A DNA stretch of 64,000 bases from UBA10649 sp963749905 (GTDB lineage Bacteria > Actinomycetota > Actinomycetes > S36-B12). Within the stretch, counting starts at the first letter, position 1, and every line of letters begins with the position of its first letter. Where the stretch lies: assembly GCA_963749905.1 (NCBI GenBank), contig CAVVOF010000007.1, positions 1 through 64,000 on the forward strand. Reading direction: 5' to 3'. Position numbers and translations under genes: made by a program. Under the pieces are notes generated by a model. That model saw nothing but the letters and a program-made list of their open reading frames with translations. It was not told the origin of the DNA and did not search any database. Below are positions 28,016 to 37,360 of the stretch, piece by piece.

Positions 28016-29296
28016 TCATACTCCGAAGAACTTCTGTGCCGCCATGATGCCCTCGACCGCCACGTCGATGTCCGACTCGTCGTTGTACACGTACGTCGAC
28101 AGGCGGGTCGTCGCCGGCACCGAGAACCGTCGGCAGGTCGGCCAGGCGCAGTGGTGGCCCACCCGCACGGCCACGCCGCGGTCATCGAGGAACTGCCCGA
28201 CGTCGTGCGGATGCAGGCCCTCGACCACGAACGACACGGCACTGCCCCGGTCGACGTTCTCACGCGGCCCGATGATCCGGACTCCACGCAGCTCCCCGAT
28301 CCGATCCAGCGCGGTGCCGGTCAGCGCATGCTCGTGCGCTGCCACCGACGCCATGCCCAGATCCTCCAGGTAGCGGACGGCCGCGGCCAAGCCCACCGCC
28401 TGCGCCACCATCGGCGTGCCCGCCTCGAACCGCTTCGGCGGTGCGGCGTAGGTGCTGTGCTCCATGAACACGGTCTCGATCATCGAGCCGCCCGTGATGA
28501 AGGGCGGCATGATCGCCAGCACCTCAGGGCGACCCCAGAGCAGGCCCAGTCCGGTCGGCCCGAGCATCTTGTGGGCGCTCCAGGCCACCAGGTCGGCGCC
28601 CAGCGACCGCACGTCGACCGGCTGGTGCGGCACCGACTGGCAGGCGTCGATGACGCCGAGCGCGCCCACCTCGCGAGCCCGATCCATGATCCTGCGCACC
28701 GGGTTGATCGTGCCGAGGATGTTGGACTGGTGGACGACGGACACCACGCGAGTGGTCTCGTCGATCACGGAGTCGAGGCCGTCGAGGTCGAGGCGGCCGT
28801 CGTCGGTGACACCGATCCACCTCAGCGTGGCGCCGGTCTTCGCGCACACCTCCTGCCAGGGCACGAGGTTCGCGTGATGCTCCATCTGCGTGACGACGAT
28901 GGAGTCACCGGGCCCGATGATGAAGCGGGCATCGTCGGAGTCGGAGCCGTGGGCCGCCTTGGCGGTCGCGTTGGAGAACGCGTACGCGACCAGGTTCAGG
29001 CTCTCCGTCGCATTCTTCGTGAACACCAGCTCGTCGGGCGCGGCCCCGACGAAGGCGGCGATCGTCGCGCGAGCGGACTCGTACGCGTCGGTCGCCTCCT
29101 CCGCGAGCTGGTGGGCGCCGCGATGGACGGCAGCGTTCGCGGTCTCGTAGAACTCACGCTCGGCGTCGAGCACCGCGGTCGGCTTCTGACTGGTCGCCGC
29201 GCTGTCGAGGTACACCAGCGGCCGCTCGTTGCGCACGGTCCGCTGCAGGATCGGGAAGTCCTTCCTGATCCTGTCCACGTCCAGCATGGGCGTCAT
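28016..29296 (-). CDS. sufS: Cysteine desulfurase SufS
   Basis: A 426-residue PLP enzyme of group II desulfurases: DFPILQRTVRNERPLVYLDSAATSQKP, PLP lysine in WSAHKMLGPTG and the mobile catalytic Cys in GHHCAWPTCRRF. It abstracts sulfur from cysteine for Fe-S cluster building, with SufU as partner. Full length, no frameshift. ATG 29296, with an internal ATG at 29287 as alternative. Located 8 bp from sufC. Confidence 0.95.
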   Translation of the reverse strand: MTPMLDVDRIRKDFPILQRTVRNERPLVYLDSAATSQKPTAVLDAEREFYETANAAVHRGAHQLAEEATDAYESARATIAAFVGAAPDELVFTKNATESLNLVAYAFSNATAKAAHGSDSDDARFIIGPGDSIVVTQMEHHANLVPWQEVCAKTGATLRWIGVTDDGRLDLDGLDSVIDETTRVVSVVHQSNILGTINPVRRIMDRAREVGALGVIDACQSVPHQPVDVRSLGADLVAWSAHKMLGPTGLGLLWGRPEVLAIMPPFITGGSMIETVFMEHSTYAAPPKRFEAGTPMVAQAVGLAAAVRYLEDLGMASVAAHEHALTGTALDRIGELRGVRIIGPRENVDRGSAVSFVVEGLHPHDVGQFLDDRGVAVRVGHHCAWPTCRRFSVPATTRLSTYVYNDESDIDVAVEGIMAAQKFFGV

Positions 29297-29304
29297 CTCG
29301 GTAC

Positions 29305-30066
29305 CTACGACGCAGGCGAGCCGACGAAGCGCTCGTAGCCCTCGGCCTCGAGCACGGCCGCGAGCTCCGGTCCCCCGCTCTCGACGATGCGTCCGTCGAA
29401 GAACACGTGCACATAGTCCGGGGCGATGTAGCGCAGGATCCTCGTGTAGTGGGTGATGAGCAGGGTGCCGGCGCCGGTCTCCTCGCGGAAGGCGTTGACG
29501 CCCTCGGACACGACCCGGAGAGCGTCCACGTCGAGGCCCGAGTCGGTCTCGTCGAGAATGGCGATCTTCGGCTTCAGCAGCGCCAGCTGCAGGATCTCGT
29601 GGCGCTTCTTCTCACCGCCGGAGAAGCCCTCGTTGACGTTGCGCTCGGCGAACGCGGGGTCCATCTGGAGGCCGGCCATCGCCTCCTTCATCTCCTTGAT
29701 CCAGGTGCGCAGCTTCGGGGCCTCGCCCCGCACCGCCGTGGCGGAGGTGCGCAGGAAGTTCGCGACGGACACGCCGGGGATCTCGACCGGGTACTGCATC
29801 GCCAGGAACAGGCCCGCCCGTGCGCGCTCGTCGACGCTCATGGCGAGCACGTCCTCGCCGTCGAGGGTGATGGAGCCCTGGGTCACCACGTACTTCGGAT
29901 GGCCGGCGATGACGTACGCCAGGGTCGACTTGCCCGAGCCGTTCGGCCCCATCACCGCGTGGGTGCTGCCCGAGGCGACGGAGAGCGTGACCCCGCGCAG
30001 GATCTCCCGGGGGCCGGTGTCGGTGGTGACCGATGCGTACAGGTCGTCGATGACGAGAGTGCTCAT
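29305..30066 (-). CDS. sufC: Fe-S cluster assembly ATPase SufC
   Basis: A 253-residue ABC-type ATPase: Walker A GPNGSGKST, signature FSGGEKKR and Walker B IAILDETDSGLD with the SufC-specific D-E-T. It pairs with SufB and SufD to scaffold the new cluster. ATG 30066 has GAAGG before it. It follows the Rieske ferredoxin after 25 bp. Confidence 0.96.
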   Translation of the reverse strand: MSTLVIDDLYASVTTDTGPREILRGVTLSVASGSTHAVMGPNGSGKSTLAYVIAGHPKYVVTQGSITLDGEDVLAMSVDERARAGLFLAMQYPVEIPGVSVANFLRTSATAVRGEAPKLRTWIKEMKEAMAGLQMDPAFAERNVNEGFSGGEKKRHEILQLALLKPKIAILDETDSGLDVDALRVVSEGVNAFREETGAGTLLITHYTRILRYIAPDYVHVFFDGRIVESGGPELAAVLEAEGYERFVGSPAS

Positions 30067-30091
30067 GTGCTTCCTTCTCTGCGGGTGGTGC

Positions 30092-30430
30092 TCAGCGGAC
30101 GGGCAGTGCTGCGGACTCGACGAGGACGACGGCGGCATCGCCCTCGCCCTCGACTCGGACGGCGTGGACGGGTACCGGGACGGTGGCCGGCAGGCTCAGC
30201 GGCGCCCCGGTGCGGAGGTCGAACGCGGAGCCGTGCAGCCAGCACTCGATCGCGCAGTCCTCGACCTCCCCGTCCGAGAGGGCGACGTCGGCATGGGAGC
30301 ACCGGTCGTTGATCGCGAAGACGCCCTCATCGGTGCGCACGACGGCCAGCGGCACGCCGTCGACCACGAAGCGTCGGGCCACGTTCAGGGGCAGGTCGCC
30401 CAGCAGGCACACCTCGGTGGCGTCACTCAT
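30092..30430 (-). CDS. Rieske-type ferredoxin of the suf operon
   Basis: A 112-residue small Rieske protein: the [2Fe-2S] ligands lie in RCSHADV (Cys-x-His) and ECWLHGS (Cys-xx-His), with the disulfide-less, non-heme dioxygenase ferredoxin layout. It sits between sufD and sufC, an order well known in actinobacteria. It could supply electrons to cluster formation or repair. ATG 30430 overlaps the sufD stop (ATGA). Confidence 0.9.
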   Translation of the reverse strand: MSDATEVCLLGDLPLNVARRFVVDGVPLAVVRTDEGVFAINDRCSHADVALSDGEVEDCAIECWLHGSAFDLRTGAPLSLPATVPVPVHAVRVEGEGDAAVVLVESAALPVR

Positions 30431-31581
30431 GAGGCCTCCTCCGAGGAAGCGCCCTCCAGGACGGCCTCGAGGGCGTCGTCCATCCCGAGTCGCTGCGCGA
30501 TGCGCTGCAGCACGGTGGCGCGCCACTTCTCGCTCGGGATGCGGGCCAGGACGTCGACGAAGAAGCCCCGCACCACCAGCTGGCGGGCGATCCGCTCGGG
30601 GATTCCGCGGGCGCGGAGGTAGAACAGCTGCTCGTCGTCGAAGCGCCCGGTGGCGCTGGCGTGGCCGGCACTGGCGACGTCTCCCGTCTCCAGCTCGAGG
30701 TTGGGGACCGAGTCGGCGCGCGCACCGTCGTCGAGCAGGAGGTTGCGGTTCATCTCGTACGTGTCCGTGCCGATCGCGGTTCGCCGCACCAGCACGTCGC
30801 CGACCCAGACGGTGTGCGTCCCGGCCCCGGAGAGTGCGCCTTTGAAGACCACATTGCTGGTGCAGTGCGGCTCGCCGTGGTCGATGAAGATCCGATGCTC
30901 GAGGTACTGGCCATCGTCGGCCAGGAAGGCGCCGAGGACCTCGGCGGAGCCGCCTGGTCCGGCGAAGCCGACCGACGGCAGCATCCGGACGACCCGGCCC
31001 CCGATGGTCACGACCGAGCCGACGAACGTGGCGTCGCGGCCGACCTCGGTGTGCCACTGCCACAGGTGCGTGCGCTCCGCGGGGCCGTCCATGATCGAGA
31101 GCATCGTGAGGGTGGCACCGTCTCCGAGCGAGGTGACGATCGCGCCGCTGACGTCGACGCTCGCGTCGTGCACCAGGACGACGACCGCGGACGCGTGCGC
31201 GCCGATCCGCACCTCGACGTGCCCGTAGTTCAGGGCCGCCGAGCCGCGGAGGTCGACGACGATCGGCTCATCGACGACGTCCTCCTTCGGGACGGTGACG
31301 ACGACGGCCGACGCCACACCGGAGAACGCGACCGCGGACGGTCGGTCGGTGGGCAGCCAGGCCGAGCCGCCGAGGTCGGCCATCGGGACGACGTCGACGT
31401 ACGCACTCGCGGGCGCGGTCAGCGTGCCGGCGGCCGGATCGGGCTGGAGGAACGGCGCAACGGCGTCCATCGGCGCGAAGCGCCACTCCTCCTCGCGACC
31501 GGTCGGGACGTCGAAGTCGTCCACTCGGGCGGAGGCGACCCTCGGAGCGAGGTCGCTGGGCGGGGCAGTGAGCACGGTCAC
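30427..31581 (-). CDS. sufD: Fe-S cluster assembly scaffold SufD
   Basis: 384 residues, the usual length for SufD. The N-terminus reads RVDDFDVPTGREEEWRFAP, the core is the SufBD beta-helix (VVVLVHDASVDVSG...), and the C-terminal helix domain has GDVASAGHASATGRFDDEQLFYLRARGIPE, including the conserved H-A-S-A-T-G stretch. It forms the SufBC2D complex. GTG 31581 overlaps the sufB stop. Confidence 0.95.
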   Translation of the reverse strand: MTVLTAPPSDLAPRVASARVDDFDVPTGREEEWRFAPMDAVAPFLQPDPAAGTLTAPASAYVDVVPMADLGGSAWLPTDRPSAVAFSGVASAVVVTVPKEDVVDEPIVVDLRGSAALNYGHVEVRIGAHASAVVVLVHDASVDVSGAIVTSLGDGATLTMLSIMDGPAERTHLWQWHTEVGRDATFVGSVVTIGGRVVRMLPSVGFAGPGGSAEVLGAFLADDGQYLEHRIFIDHGEPHCTSNVVFKGALSGAGTHTVWVGDVLVRRTAIGTDTYEMNRNLLLDDGARADSVPNLELETGDVASAGHASATGRFDDEQLFYLRARGIPERIARQLVVRGFFVDVLARIPSEKWRATVLQRIAQRLGMDDALEAVLEGASSEEAS

Positions 31582-32993
31582 CCGACGGCACCTTCCATCT
31601 GCAGTTCGATCAATCGGTTCAGCTCGAGGGCGTACTCCATCGGCAGTTCGCGGGCGATCGGCTCGATGAAGCCGCGCACGATCATGGCCATCGCCTCGTC
31701 CTCGGTCAGTCCGCGGGACATCAGGTAGAAGAGCTGGTCCGCGCTGATCTTCGACACGGTCGCCTCGTGTCCCATCGACACGTCGTCCTCGCGGACGTCG
31801 ACGTAGGGGTAGGTGTCCGAGCGGGAGATGTCATCGACCAGCAGCGCATCGCACTTCACCGTGCTGCGGGAGTGGTGCGAGCCCTCGAGGATCTGGACGA
31901 GGCCCCGGTAGGACGTGCGTCCGCCGCCTCGCGCGACCGACTTGGAGATGATGTTGGACGACGTGTGCGGGGCGGCGTGCACCATCTTGCTGCCCGCGTC
32001 CTGGTGCTGGCCCTCGCCGGCGAAGGCGATGGACAGGGTCTCGCCCTTCGCGTGCTCGCCGGTCATCCAGACCGCCGGGTACTTCATGGTCACCTTGGAG
32101 CCGAGGTTGCCGTCGACCCACTCCATGGTGGCGCCCTCCTGCGCGACGGCCCGCTTGGTCACGAGGTTGTAGACGTTGTTCGACCAGTTCTGGATGGTCG
32201 TGTAGCGGCAGCGGGCGCCCTTGCGCACGATGATCTCGACGACGGCAGAGTGCAGCGAGTCGCTCGAGTAGATGGGGGCGGTGCAGCCCTCGACGTAGTG
32301 CACGTACGCGTCCTCGTCGACGATGATCAGCGTCCGCTCGAACTGGCCCATGTTCTCGGTGTTGATCCGGAAGTAGGCCTGCAGCGGGATCTCGACGTGC
32401 ACGCCCTTGGGCACGTAGATGAAGGAGCCGCCCGACCACACCGCGGTGTTGAGCGCCGCGAACTTGTTGTCGCCCACCGGGATGACCGAGCCGAAGTACT
32501 CCTTGAAGATGTCCTCGTGCTCGCGCAGGGCGGTGTCGGTGTCGAGGAAGACGACCCCCTGCTCCTCGAGGTCCTCGCGGATCTTGTGGTAGACGACCTC
32601 GGACTCGTACTGCGCCGCGACGCCGGCGACGAGGCGCTGCTTCTCCGCCTCCGGGATGCCGAGGCGGTCGTAGGTGTTCTTGATGTCCTCGGGCAGGTCT
32701 TCCCAGCTCGTCGCCTGCTTCTCGGTGGAGCGGACGAAGTACTTGATGTTGTCGAAGTCGATGCCGCTCAGGTCCGATCCCCAGGTGGGCATGGGCTTGC
32801 GCTCGAACAGCCGCAGGCCCTTGAGCCGGAGCTTGAGCATCCACTCGGGCTCGTTCTTCTTCGCCGAGATGTCGCGGACGACCTCCTCGGTGAGGCCCCG
32901 CTGGGCGGTGGCCCCCGCCGTGTCGGCGTCGCGCCAGCCGTAGTCGTAGCGGCCGAGCTCGTCGATGGTGCTGTCCTGCGCTGACATGCTCAT
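31578..32993 (-). CDS. sufB: Fe-S cluster assembly scaffold SufB
   Basis: A 471-residue SufB: long N-terminal part (GLTEEVVRDISAKKNEPEWML), beta-helix core with the conserved VEGCTAPIYSSDSLHSAVVE segment (catalytic/ligand Cys) and GHEATVSKISADQLFYLMSRG near the C-terminus. It is the main Fe-S scaffold. ATG 32993 has AAGGG upstream and overlaps the sufR stop (ATGA). Confidence 0.97.
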   Translation of the reverse strand: MSMSAQDSTIDELGRYDYGWRDADTAGATAQRGLTEEVVRDISAKKNEPEWMLKLRLKGLRLFERKPMPTWGSDLSGIDFDNIKYFVRSTEKQATSWEDLPEDIKNTYDRLGIPEAEKQRLVAGVAAQYESEVVYHKIREDLEEQGVVFLDTDTALREHEDIFKEYFGSVIPVGDNKFAALNTAVWSGGSFIYVPKGVHVEIPLQAYFRINTENMGQFERTLIIVDEDAYVHYVEGCTAPIYSSDSLHSAVVEIIVRKGARCRYTTIQNWSNNVYNLVTKRAVAQEGATMEWVDGNLGSKVTMKYPAVWMTGEHAKGETLSIAFAGEGQHQDAGSKMVHAAPHTSSNIISKSVARGGGRTSYRGLVQILEGSHHSRSTVKCDALLVDDISRSDTYPYVDVREDDVSMGHEATVSKISADQLFYLMSRGLTEDEAMAMIVRGFIEPIARELPMEYALELNRLIELQMEGAVG

Positions 32994-33661
32994 GCCGAGA
33001 CCCTTCCATTCGGGTTGATCGTGTCCGTGCTGGCAATGACGGCCGTGCAGACCTCGTCACCGTGCGCGAGGGTGGCCAGGCGGGTGACATGGCGTCCCAT
33101 GACGCGGCCGAGCTCCTCGGTCTCCGCGTCGCAGAGCGCCGGGAACTCGCGGGCGGCGTCGACGACCGGGCAGTTGTGCTGGCACAGCTGCAGGGCGACC
33201 AGGCCCAGCGGCTCGACCTCGGCCGCATAGCCGGCTCGGGTCAGCGCCTCGGCGACGTCGGTCGGCGACGCGTCGTGCCCGGGATCGCTCACCGATGCCG
33301 CCAGCTCGCGGGCCCGCTCCTGCGCGAACGCCTGCACCGCCGCGTCGCCGTACTCCCGTGACAGGAAGCGCAGCGCGGACAGCGCCAGGTCGTCATAGGC
33401 CTGGTCGAACGCACCTCGACCCGCCTCGGTGAGCGTGTAGACACTGCCCGGACGGCCCCGACCGCGCTTGGGCGACGGGCCGTAGGGGGCGCGCTCGTGT
33501 GCGGCCACCAGGCCCTCGTCCACCAGGGCGCCGAGGTGGCGCCGGATGCCCGCGGTCGTCATGCCCAGCGACTGGGCGAGCTCCGCGGCGGTCGACGGAC
33601 CCGCGGTCAGCAGCGCACGCGCCACCCGCTCCGCAGCCTCTCCCGGGAATTTCACAACCAC
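32990..33661 (-). CDS. sufR: SufR-like transcriptional regulator
   Basis: 223 residues. A winged-helix (VARALLTAGPSTAAELAQSLGMTTAGIRRHLGALVDEGLV) is followed by a conserved C-terminal domain whose Cys ligands QLCQHNCPVVDAAREFPALCDAE match the Fe-S binding site of SufR. SufR senses cluster status and represses suf. It is the first gene of the operon; GTG 33661. It diverges from the ABC transporter at 33726 by 64 bp, which may share its control. Confidence 0.9.
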   Translation of the reverse strand: MVVKFPGEAAERVARALLTAGPSTAAELAQSLGMTTAGIRRHLGALVDEGLVAAHERAPYGPSPKRGRGRPGSVYTLTEAGRGAFDQAYDDLALSALRFLSREYGDAAVQAFAQERARELAASVSDPGHDASPTDVAEALTRAGYAAEVEPLGLVALQLCQHNCPVVDAAREFPALCDAETEELGRVMGRHVTRLATLAHGDEVCTAVIASTDTINPNGRVSA

Positions 33662-33713
33662 ATTGTTGCGTAAATCGGCTCGACCGCCAATCGGGGGGGT
33701 CTCGGGACCCGCC

Positions 33714-33725
33714 TATGCTCCGTCC
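33714..33725 (+). promoter_or_regulatory. Leaderless -10 box TATGCT
   Basis: TATGCT (33714-33719) is followed by 6 nt and GTG 33726. This fixes the start of the ABC ATPase gene and supports a leaderless mRNA. Confidence 0.5.
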
Positions 33726-34637
33726 GTGCCCGCCGTCGACGTCCGCGATCTCGTGGTCCGCTACGGCTCGCGCATCGCGGTCGACGGCCTGTCCTTCACC
33801 GCCCGGCGCGGCGAGGTGACCGCGCTGGTCGGCCCCAACGGCGCCGGCAAGACCTCCACGGTCGAGGCGTGCGTCGGGCTGCGTCGTCCCGACGCCGGGT
33901 CGATCCGCGTGCTGGGCGAGGAGATCGGGCCCCGCGGCCCGGCGGCCGACCTGCACGCCCGGGTGGGCGTGATGCTGCAGGACGGCGGCCTGTACGCGAC
34001 CGCCCGGCCGCTCGAGCTCGTCCGGCACATCGCCGCCCTGTATCCCCGGCCCGGCGACCCGGCCCAGCTGCTCGAGCGACTCGGGATCGATCCGGCCAGC
34101 CGCACCACCATTCGACGACTCTCGGGCGGCGAGCAGCGGCGCGTTGCCGCGGCGGCGGCCCTCGTCGGCTCACCGGAAGTGGCCTTCCTCGACGAGCCGA
34201 CCACCGGGCTCGACGCGCTCGCCCGCCGGGACTTCCACGATCTCGTCCGCGACCTCGTCCGCAACGGGACGTCCATCGTCCTGACGACCCACATCATGGA
34301 CGACGTCGAGCGGCTGGCCGACCACGTCGTGGTCGTCGCGCGGGGCACGGCGGTCCTCAGCGGCTCGGTCGCCGAACTCGTCGGGGACGACGAGACCGTC
34401 AGCTTCCGCGGACCCATGCACGCGGACCTCGGCGGGCTGCGCGCGGTCCTGCCCGAGCAGGGGGACGTCCAGGAGGGGCCGCCGGGCAGCTACACCGTGA
34501 CCGGGGCGGCCGACCCGCTCGTGCTCTCGGCCATCGCGGCGTGGTGCGCGCAGCACCGCATCCGGACCGCCGACCTCAGCGTGGGCCGCCGGTCGCTGGA
34601 GGACGTCGTCGTGGACGTGGTGGGGAGCCTCGAATGA
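33726..34637 (+). CDS. ABC transporter ATPase
   Basis: 303 residues: Walker A GPNGAGKTS, signature LSGGEQRR, Walker B VAFLDEPTTGLD and HIMDDVERLADHV, then a C-terminal extension of about 80 residues as in drug/multidrug exporters of the DrrA/NatA type. It is coupled by ATGA to a permease gene. The pair lies between sufR and ctaA, as in M. tuberculosis Rv1458c-Rv1456c. Substrate unknown; heme or lipid export are possible. Confidence 0.9.
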   Translation: MPAVDVRDLVVRYGSRIAVDGLSFTARRGEVTALVGPNGAGKTSTVEACVGLRRPDAGSIRVLGEEIGPRGPAADLHARVGVMLQDGGLYATARPLELVRHIAALYPRPGDPAQLLERLGIDPASRTTIRRLSGGEQRRVAAAAALVGSPEVAFLDEPTTGLDALARRDFHDLVRDLVRNGTSIVLTTHIMDDVERLADHVVVVARGTAVLSGSVAELVGDDETVSFRGPMHADLGGLRAVLPEQGDVQEGPPGSYTVTGAADPLVLSAIAAWCAQHRIRTADLSVGRRSLEDVVVDVVGSLE

Positions 34638-35368
34638 CGGCCCGCTCGCGCACCATGGCCCAGGCCGGGTGGGAGACCCGCCTGCTGATGCGCAACGGCG
34701 AGCAGCTGCTGCTGACCGTGGTCATCCCCCTCGGCATGCTGCTCGTCCTCGCCCTGACGGACGTGGTGTCCACCGTCAGCGGACCCGACCGGCTGCCGAC
34801 AGCGCTGGCGACGGTCCTCACCGTCAGCGTGCTGAGCGGGGCCTTCACCTCGCTGTCGATCGCCACCGCCTTCGAGCGTCGGTCGGGAGCGCTGCGCTTC
34901 CTCGGCACCACTCCCCTGACCCGGACCGAGCTGCTGGGCGGCAAGCTCATCGCCACGGGGATCGTCACGGTCATCTCGGCCGCGCTGGCGACGGCGCTCG
35001 CCTTCGCCCTCGGCTGGCGTCCCACGCCCGGATCTGCATGGGCGATCCTCGAGATCGCGCTCGGGGCGGCCGCCTTCGCCGCATGGGGATTCGTGCTGGC
35101 CGGCCTGCTGCGCGCCGAGGCCGTGCTCGCCGTGGCCAATGGGATCTTCCTGCTGCTCCTCCTGTTCGGCGGCATCGTGGTGCCCGCCTCCTCCCTGCCC
35201 GGCCCGCTCGACGCGATCGTCGGCTGGCTGCCGTCGGGGGCACTCGCCGACAGCCTCACCGGCACCCTCGTCACCGGCAGCCCGCCGGGCGTGGGCAATG
35301 TCCTGGTCCTGGTCGGCTGGGCCGCAGTGGGCGGCGTGCTCGCTGGCCGGACCTTCCGCTGGTCGTAG
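34634..35368 (+). CDS. ABC-2 type transporter permease
   Basis: 244 residues with about six membrane helices (for example LLLTVVIPLGMLLVLALTDVV and ILEIALGAAAFAAWGFVLAGLL), typical of the ABC-2 family. It is the partner of the ATPase at 33726, overlapped by ATGA. The motif RFLGTTPLTRTELLGGKL is the family's coupling-helix region. No signal peptide. Confidence 0.9.
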   Translation: MTARSRTMAQAGWETRLLMRNGEQLLLTVVIPLGMLLVLALTDVVSTVSGPDRLPTALATVLTVSVLSGAFTSLSIATAFERRSGALRFLGTTPLTRTELLGGKLIATGIVTVISAALATALAFALGWRPTPGSAWAILEIALGAAAFAAWGFVLAGLLRAEAVLAVANGIFLLLLLFGGIVVPASSLPGPLDAIVGWLPSGALADSLTGTLVTGSPPGVGNVLVLVGWAAVGGVLAGRTFRWS

Positions 35369-35380
35369 CAGGACGCGTCC

Positions 35381-35392
35381 TAGGGTGGACGA
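35381..35392 (+). promoter_or_regulatory. Leaderless -10 box TAGGGT for ctaA
   Basis: TAGGGT (35381-35386) precedes GTG 35393 with a 6-nt spacer, supporting this ctaA start. Confidence 0.5.
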
Positions 35393-36342
35393 GTGACCAG
35401 CACCATCGATCCCTCCGCCCCCGCACGGCAGTCCGGACGCTCACCGCGCTGGGTCCGCGGCGTCTACATCGCGAACCTGGTCGCCCAGGCCGGGATCGTC
35501 GTCACCGGCGCGGTCGTCCGCATCACCGCGTCGGGGCTCGGCTGCCCCACCTGGCCGGAGTGCGTCGACGGATCCATCACGCCGACCAGCGCGCAGGAGG
35601 AGTCCTGGCACAAGTACATCGAGTTCGGCAACCGGCTGCTGACCTTCGTGCTGGTGCTCCTGGCCGTGGCGGCCATCGTGGCCGCTCTGGCCGACGGTCG
35701 ACGTCGGCGCGCGGGCGGGCTGCCGTCCCGTCGGGCGCTGACCCTGCTCGCCTTCGTGCCGATCCTCGGCACCGTCGCCCAGGCGGTGCTGGGCGGCATC
35801 ACCGTGCTGACCGGCCTGCACCCACTCACCGTCGGCGCGCACTTGCTCGCTGTCCATGGCGATCATCGCCGGGGTCGTCGCGCTGGTCGCGCGGTCCGGC
35901 GACGACGGTGACCGACCGGTCACCTGGCTGGTGCCCAGGCCCGCTCGCCTGCTCGCGTGGCTGCTGGTGGCCGTCGGCGCGATGGTGATCGTGCTGGGAG
36001 TGCTGGTCACCGGCTCCGGGCCGCACAGCGGGGACGCATCGGCCGAACGGCTCGGGCTCGATCCGCGGACGATCTCCTGGCTGCATGCCGACGTGGTGCT
36101 GCTGTTCGTCGGCCTGATCGTCGGCCTGCTCGTGGCGCTGAGCCTGCTCCGGCCGGACGGCCCCGCGCTGCGGCGGGCGTGGCTGCTGCTGGCGGTGGCC
36201 CTGGCTCAGGGCGCGATCGGATACGTGCAGTACTTCACGGGAGTGCCGGAGGTGCTCGTCGGCCTGCACGTGCTCGGGGCCACGCTGGTGTGGATCGCGA
36301 CGGTGTTCATCCCGCGCAGCGCTGCGCATCCGCGGCGACTAG
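35393..36342 (+). CDS. ctaA: Heme A synthase CtaA/COX15, frameshifted
   Basis: CtaA oxidises heme O to heme A for aa3 oxidases. The first frame gives GVYIANLVAQAGIVVTGAVVR, the signature ASGLGCPTWPECVDG and GGITVLTGLHPLTVGAHLL. A one-base insertion near 35849 shifts to the next frame, which resumes SMAIIAGVVALVARSG and keeps later helices, including FTGVPEVLVGLHVLGATLV. A second indel near 36315-36335 would reach the TAG at 36340, which shares the CTAG palindrome with the convergent ctaB stop. Start is GTG 35393. The breaks are probably sequence errors. Confidence 0.85.
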
Positions 36343-37256
36343 GGGACGAACGGCTCCAGCGCGACCAGCAGGAAGAGCAGCGCCAGGTAGGTGATCGAGC
36401 CGTGGAACAGGCGCATCGCGATGGACGTGACGTCCGGGCGCCCCGCATTGATGTGCGCGCGCAGCAGATAGGCCTGGCCGAGGAACAGGCCGCCGAGCAC
36501 CGTCGCGCCGATTCCGTAGACCCAGCCCATCGGCGCCACCGGCACCAGCAGGAGCGACGTGGCCACCATCACCCACGCGTAGCCGATGATGCTGACCGCC
36601 ACCTGCCTGTCGGTGCGCACCACCGGCAGCATCGGGACGCCGGCGGCTGCGTAGTCGTCGCGGAACCGCATGGCCAGCGGCCAGTAGTGCGGCGGCGTCC
36701 AGAAGAAGACGATCAGGAACAGCACGACGGGCGTCCAGGTCAGCGACCCGGTGATCGCGGCCCAGGCGATCAGCACCGGCATGCAGCCGGCCGCCCCTCC
36801 CCAGACGATGTTCTGCGGCGTGCGCCGCTTGAGCAGCATCGTGTAGCCGACGGCGTAGAAGGCGATGGCGACGATCGCCAGCGCGGCGGACAGCGCATTG
36901 GCCGTGACGAGCAGCACGACCGCGCTCGCGATGGTCAGCAGGGTGCCCTGCCACAGTCCCGCCCGGACGCTGACGATGCCCATGGCGGCCGGCCGATGGA
37001 AGGTGCGCCGCATGATGGCGTCGATGTCGCGGTCGTAGACGCTGTTGAACGTGTTGGCTGCGCCCGCCGCCAGGGAGCCGCCGATCAGGACGCCCAGGGT
37101 CGGCCCCAGCGGCGGCAGCCCGCCGGCCGCCAGGAAGGTGGTGGGGATCGCGGTGGCGAGGAGCAGCTCGACGATCCGCGGCTTGGTCAGCGCCACATGG
37201 GCCTTGACGCGCGACGAGACGGTGACCGCGCCTTCGGGCCGCATGTCGATCGCCAC
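36339..37256 (-). CDS. ctaB: Protoheme IX farnesyltransferase (heme O synthase)
   Basis: 305 residues from GTG 37256 (GAGGAG 4 nt upstream; alternatives are ATG 37244 and GTG 37304). About nine membrane helices of the UbiA family. Aspartate-rich motifs are NTFNSVYDRDIDAIMRRT and the second region with YAAAGVPMLPVV; FFWTPPHYWPLA is typical of CtaB. It makes heme O from protoheme and farnesyl diphosphate, feeding CtaA on the opposite strand. The two genes share the CTAG stop palindrome at 36339-36342. Confidence 0.93.
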   Translation of the reverse strand: MAIDMRPEGAVTVSSRVKAHVALTKPRIVELLLATAIPTTFLAAGGLPPLGPTLGVLIGGSLAAGAANTFNSVYDRDIDAIMRRTFHRPAAMGIVSVRAGLWQGTLLTIASAVVLLVTANALSAALAIVAIAFYAVGYTMLLKRRTPQNIVWGGAAGCMPVLIAWAAITGSLTWTPVVLFLIVFFWTPPHYWPLAMRFRDDYAAAGVPMLPVVRTDRQVAVSIIGYAWVMVATSLLLVPVAPMGWVYGIGATVLGGLFLGQAYLLRAHINAGRPDVTSIAMRLFHGSITYLALLFLLVALEPFVP

Positions 37257-37348
37257 CTGTCTCCTCGGTCCGCGTTGCTCGGTCCACGGCTCCAGCGCCC
37301 GCACTCTACCGTCAGGGTGACCCCCTGCGGCGACGCGGCATCGTTCGC

Positions 37349-37360
37349 TAGGGTCGGGAC
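37349..37360 (+). promoter_or_regulatory. Leaderless -10 box TAGGGT for tkt
   Basis: TAGGGT (37349-37354) is followed by 6 nt and ATG 37361. This supports the tkt start even though the next codons are out of frame with the body of the gene. Confidence 0.5.
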
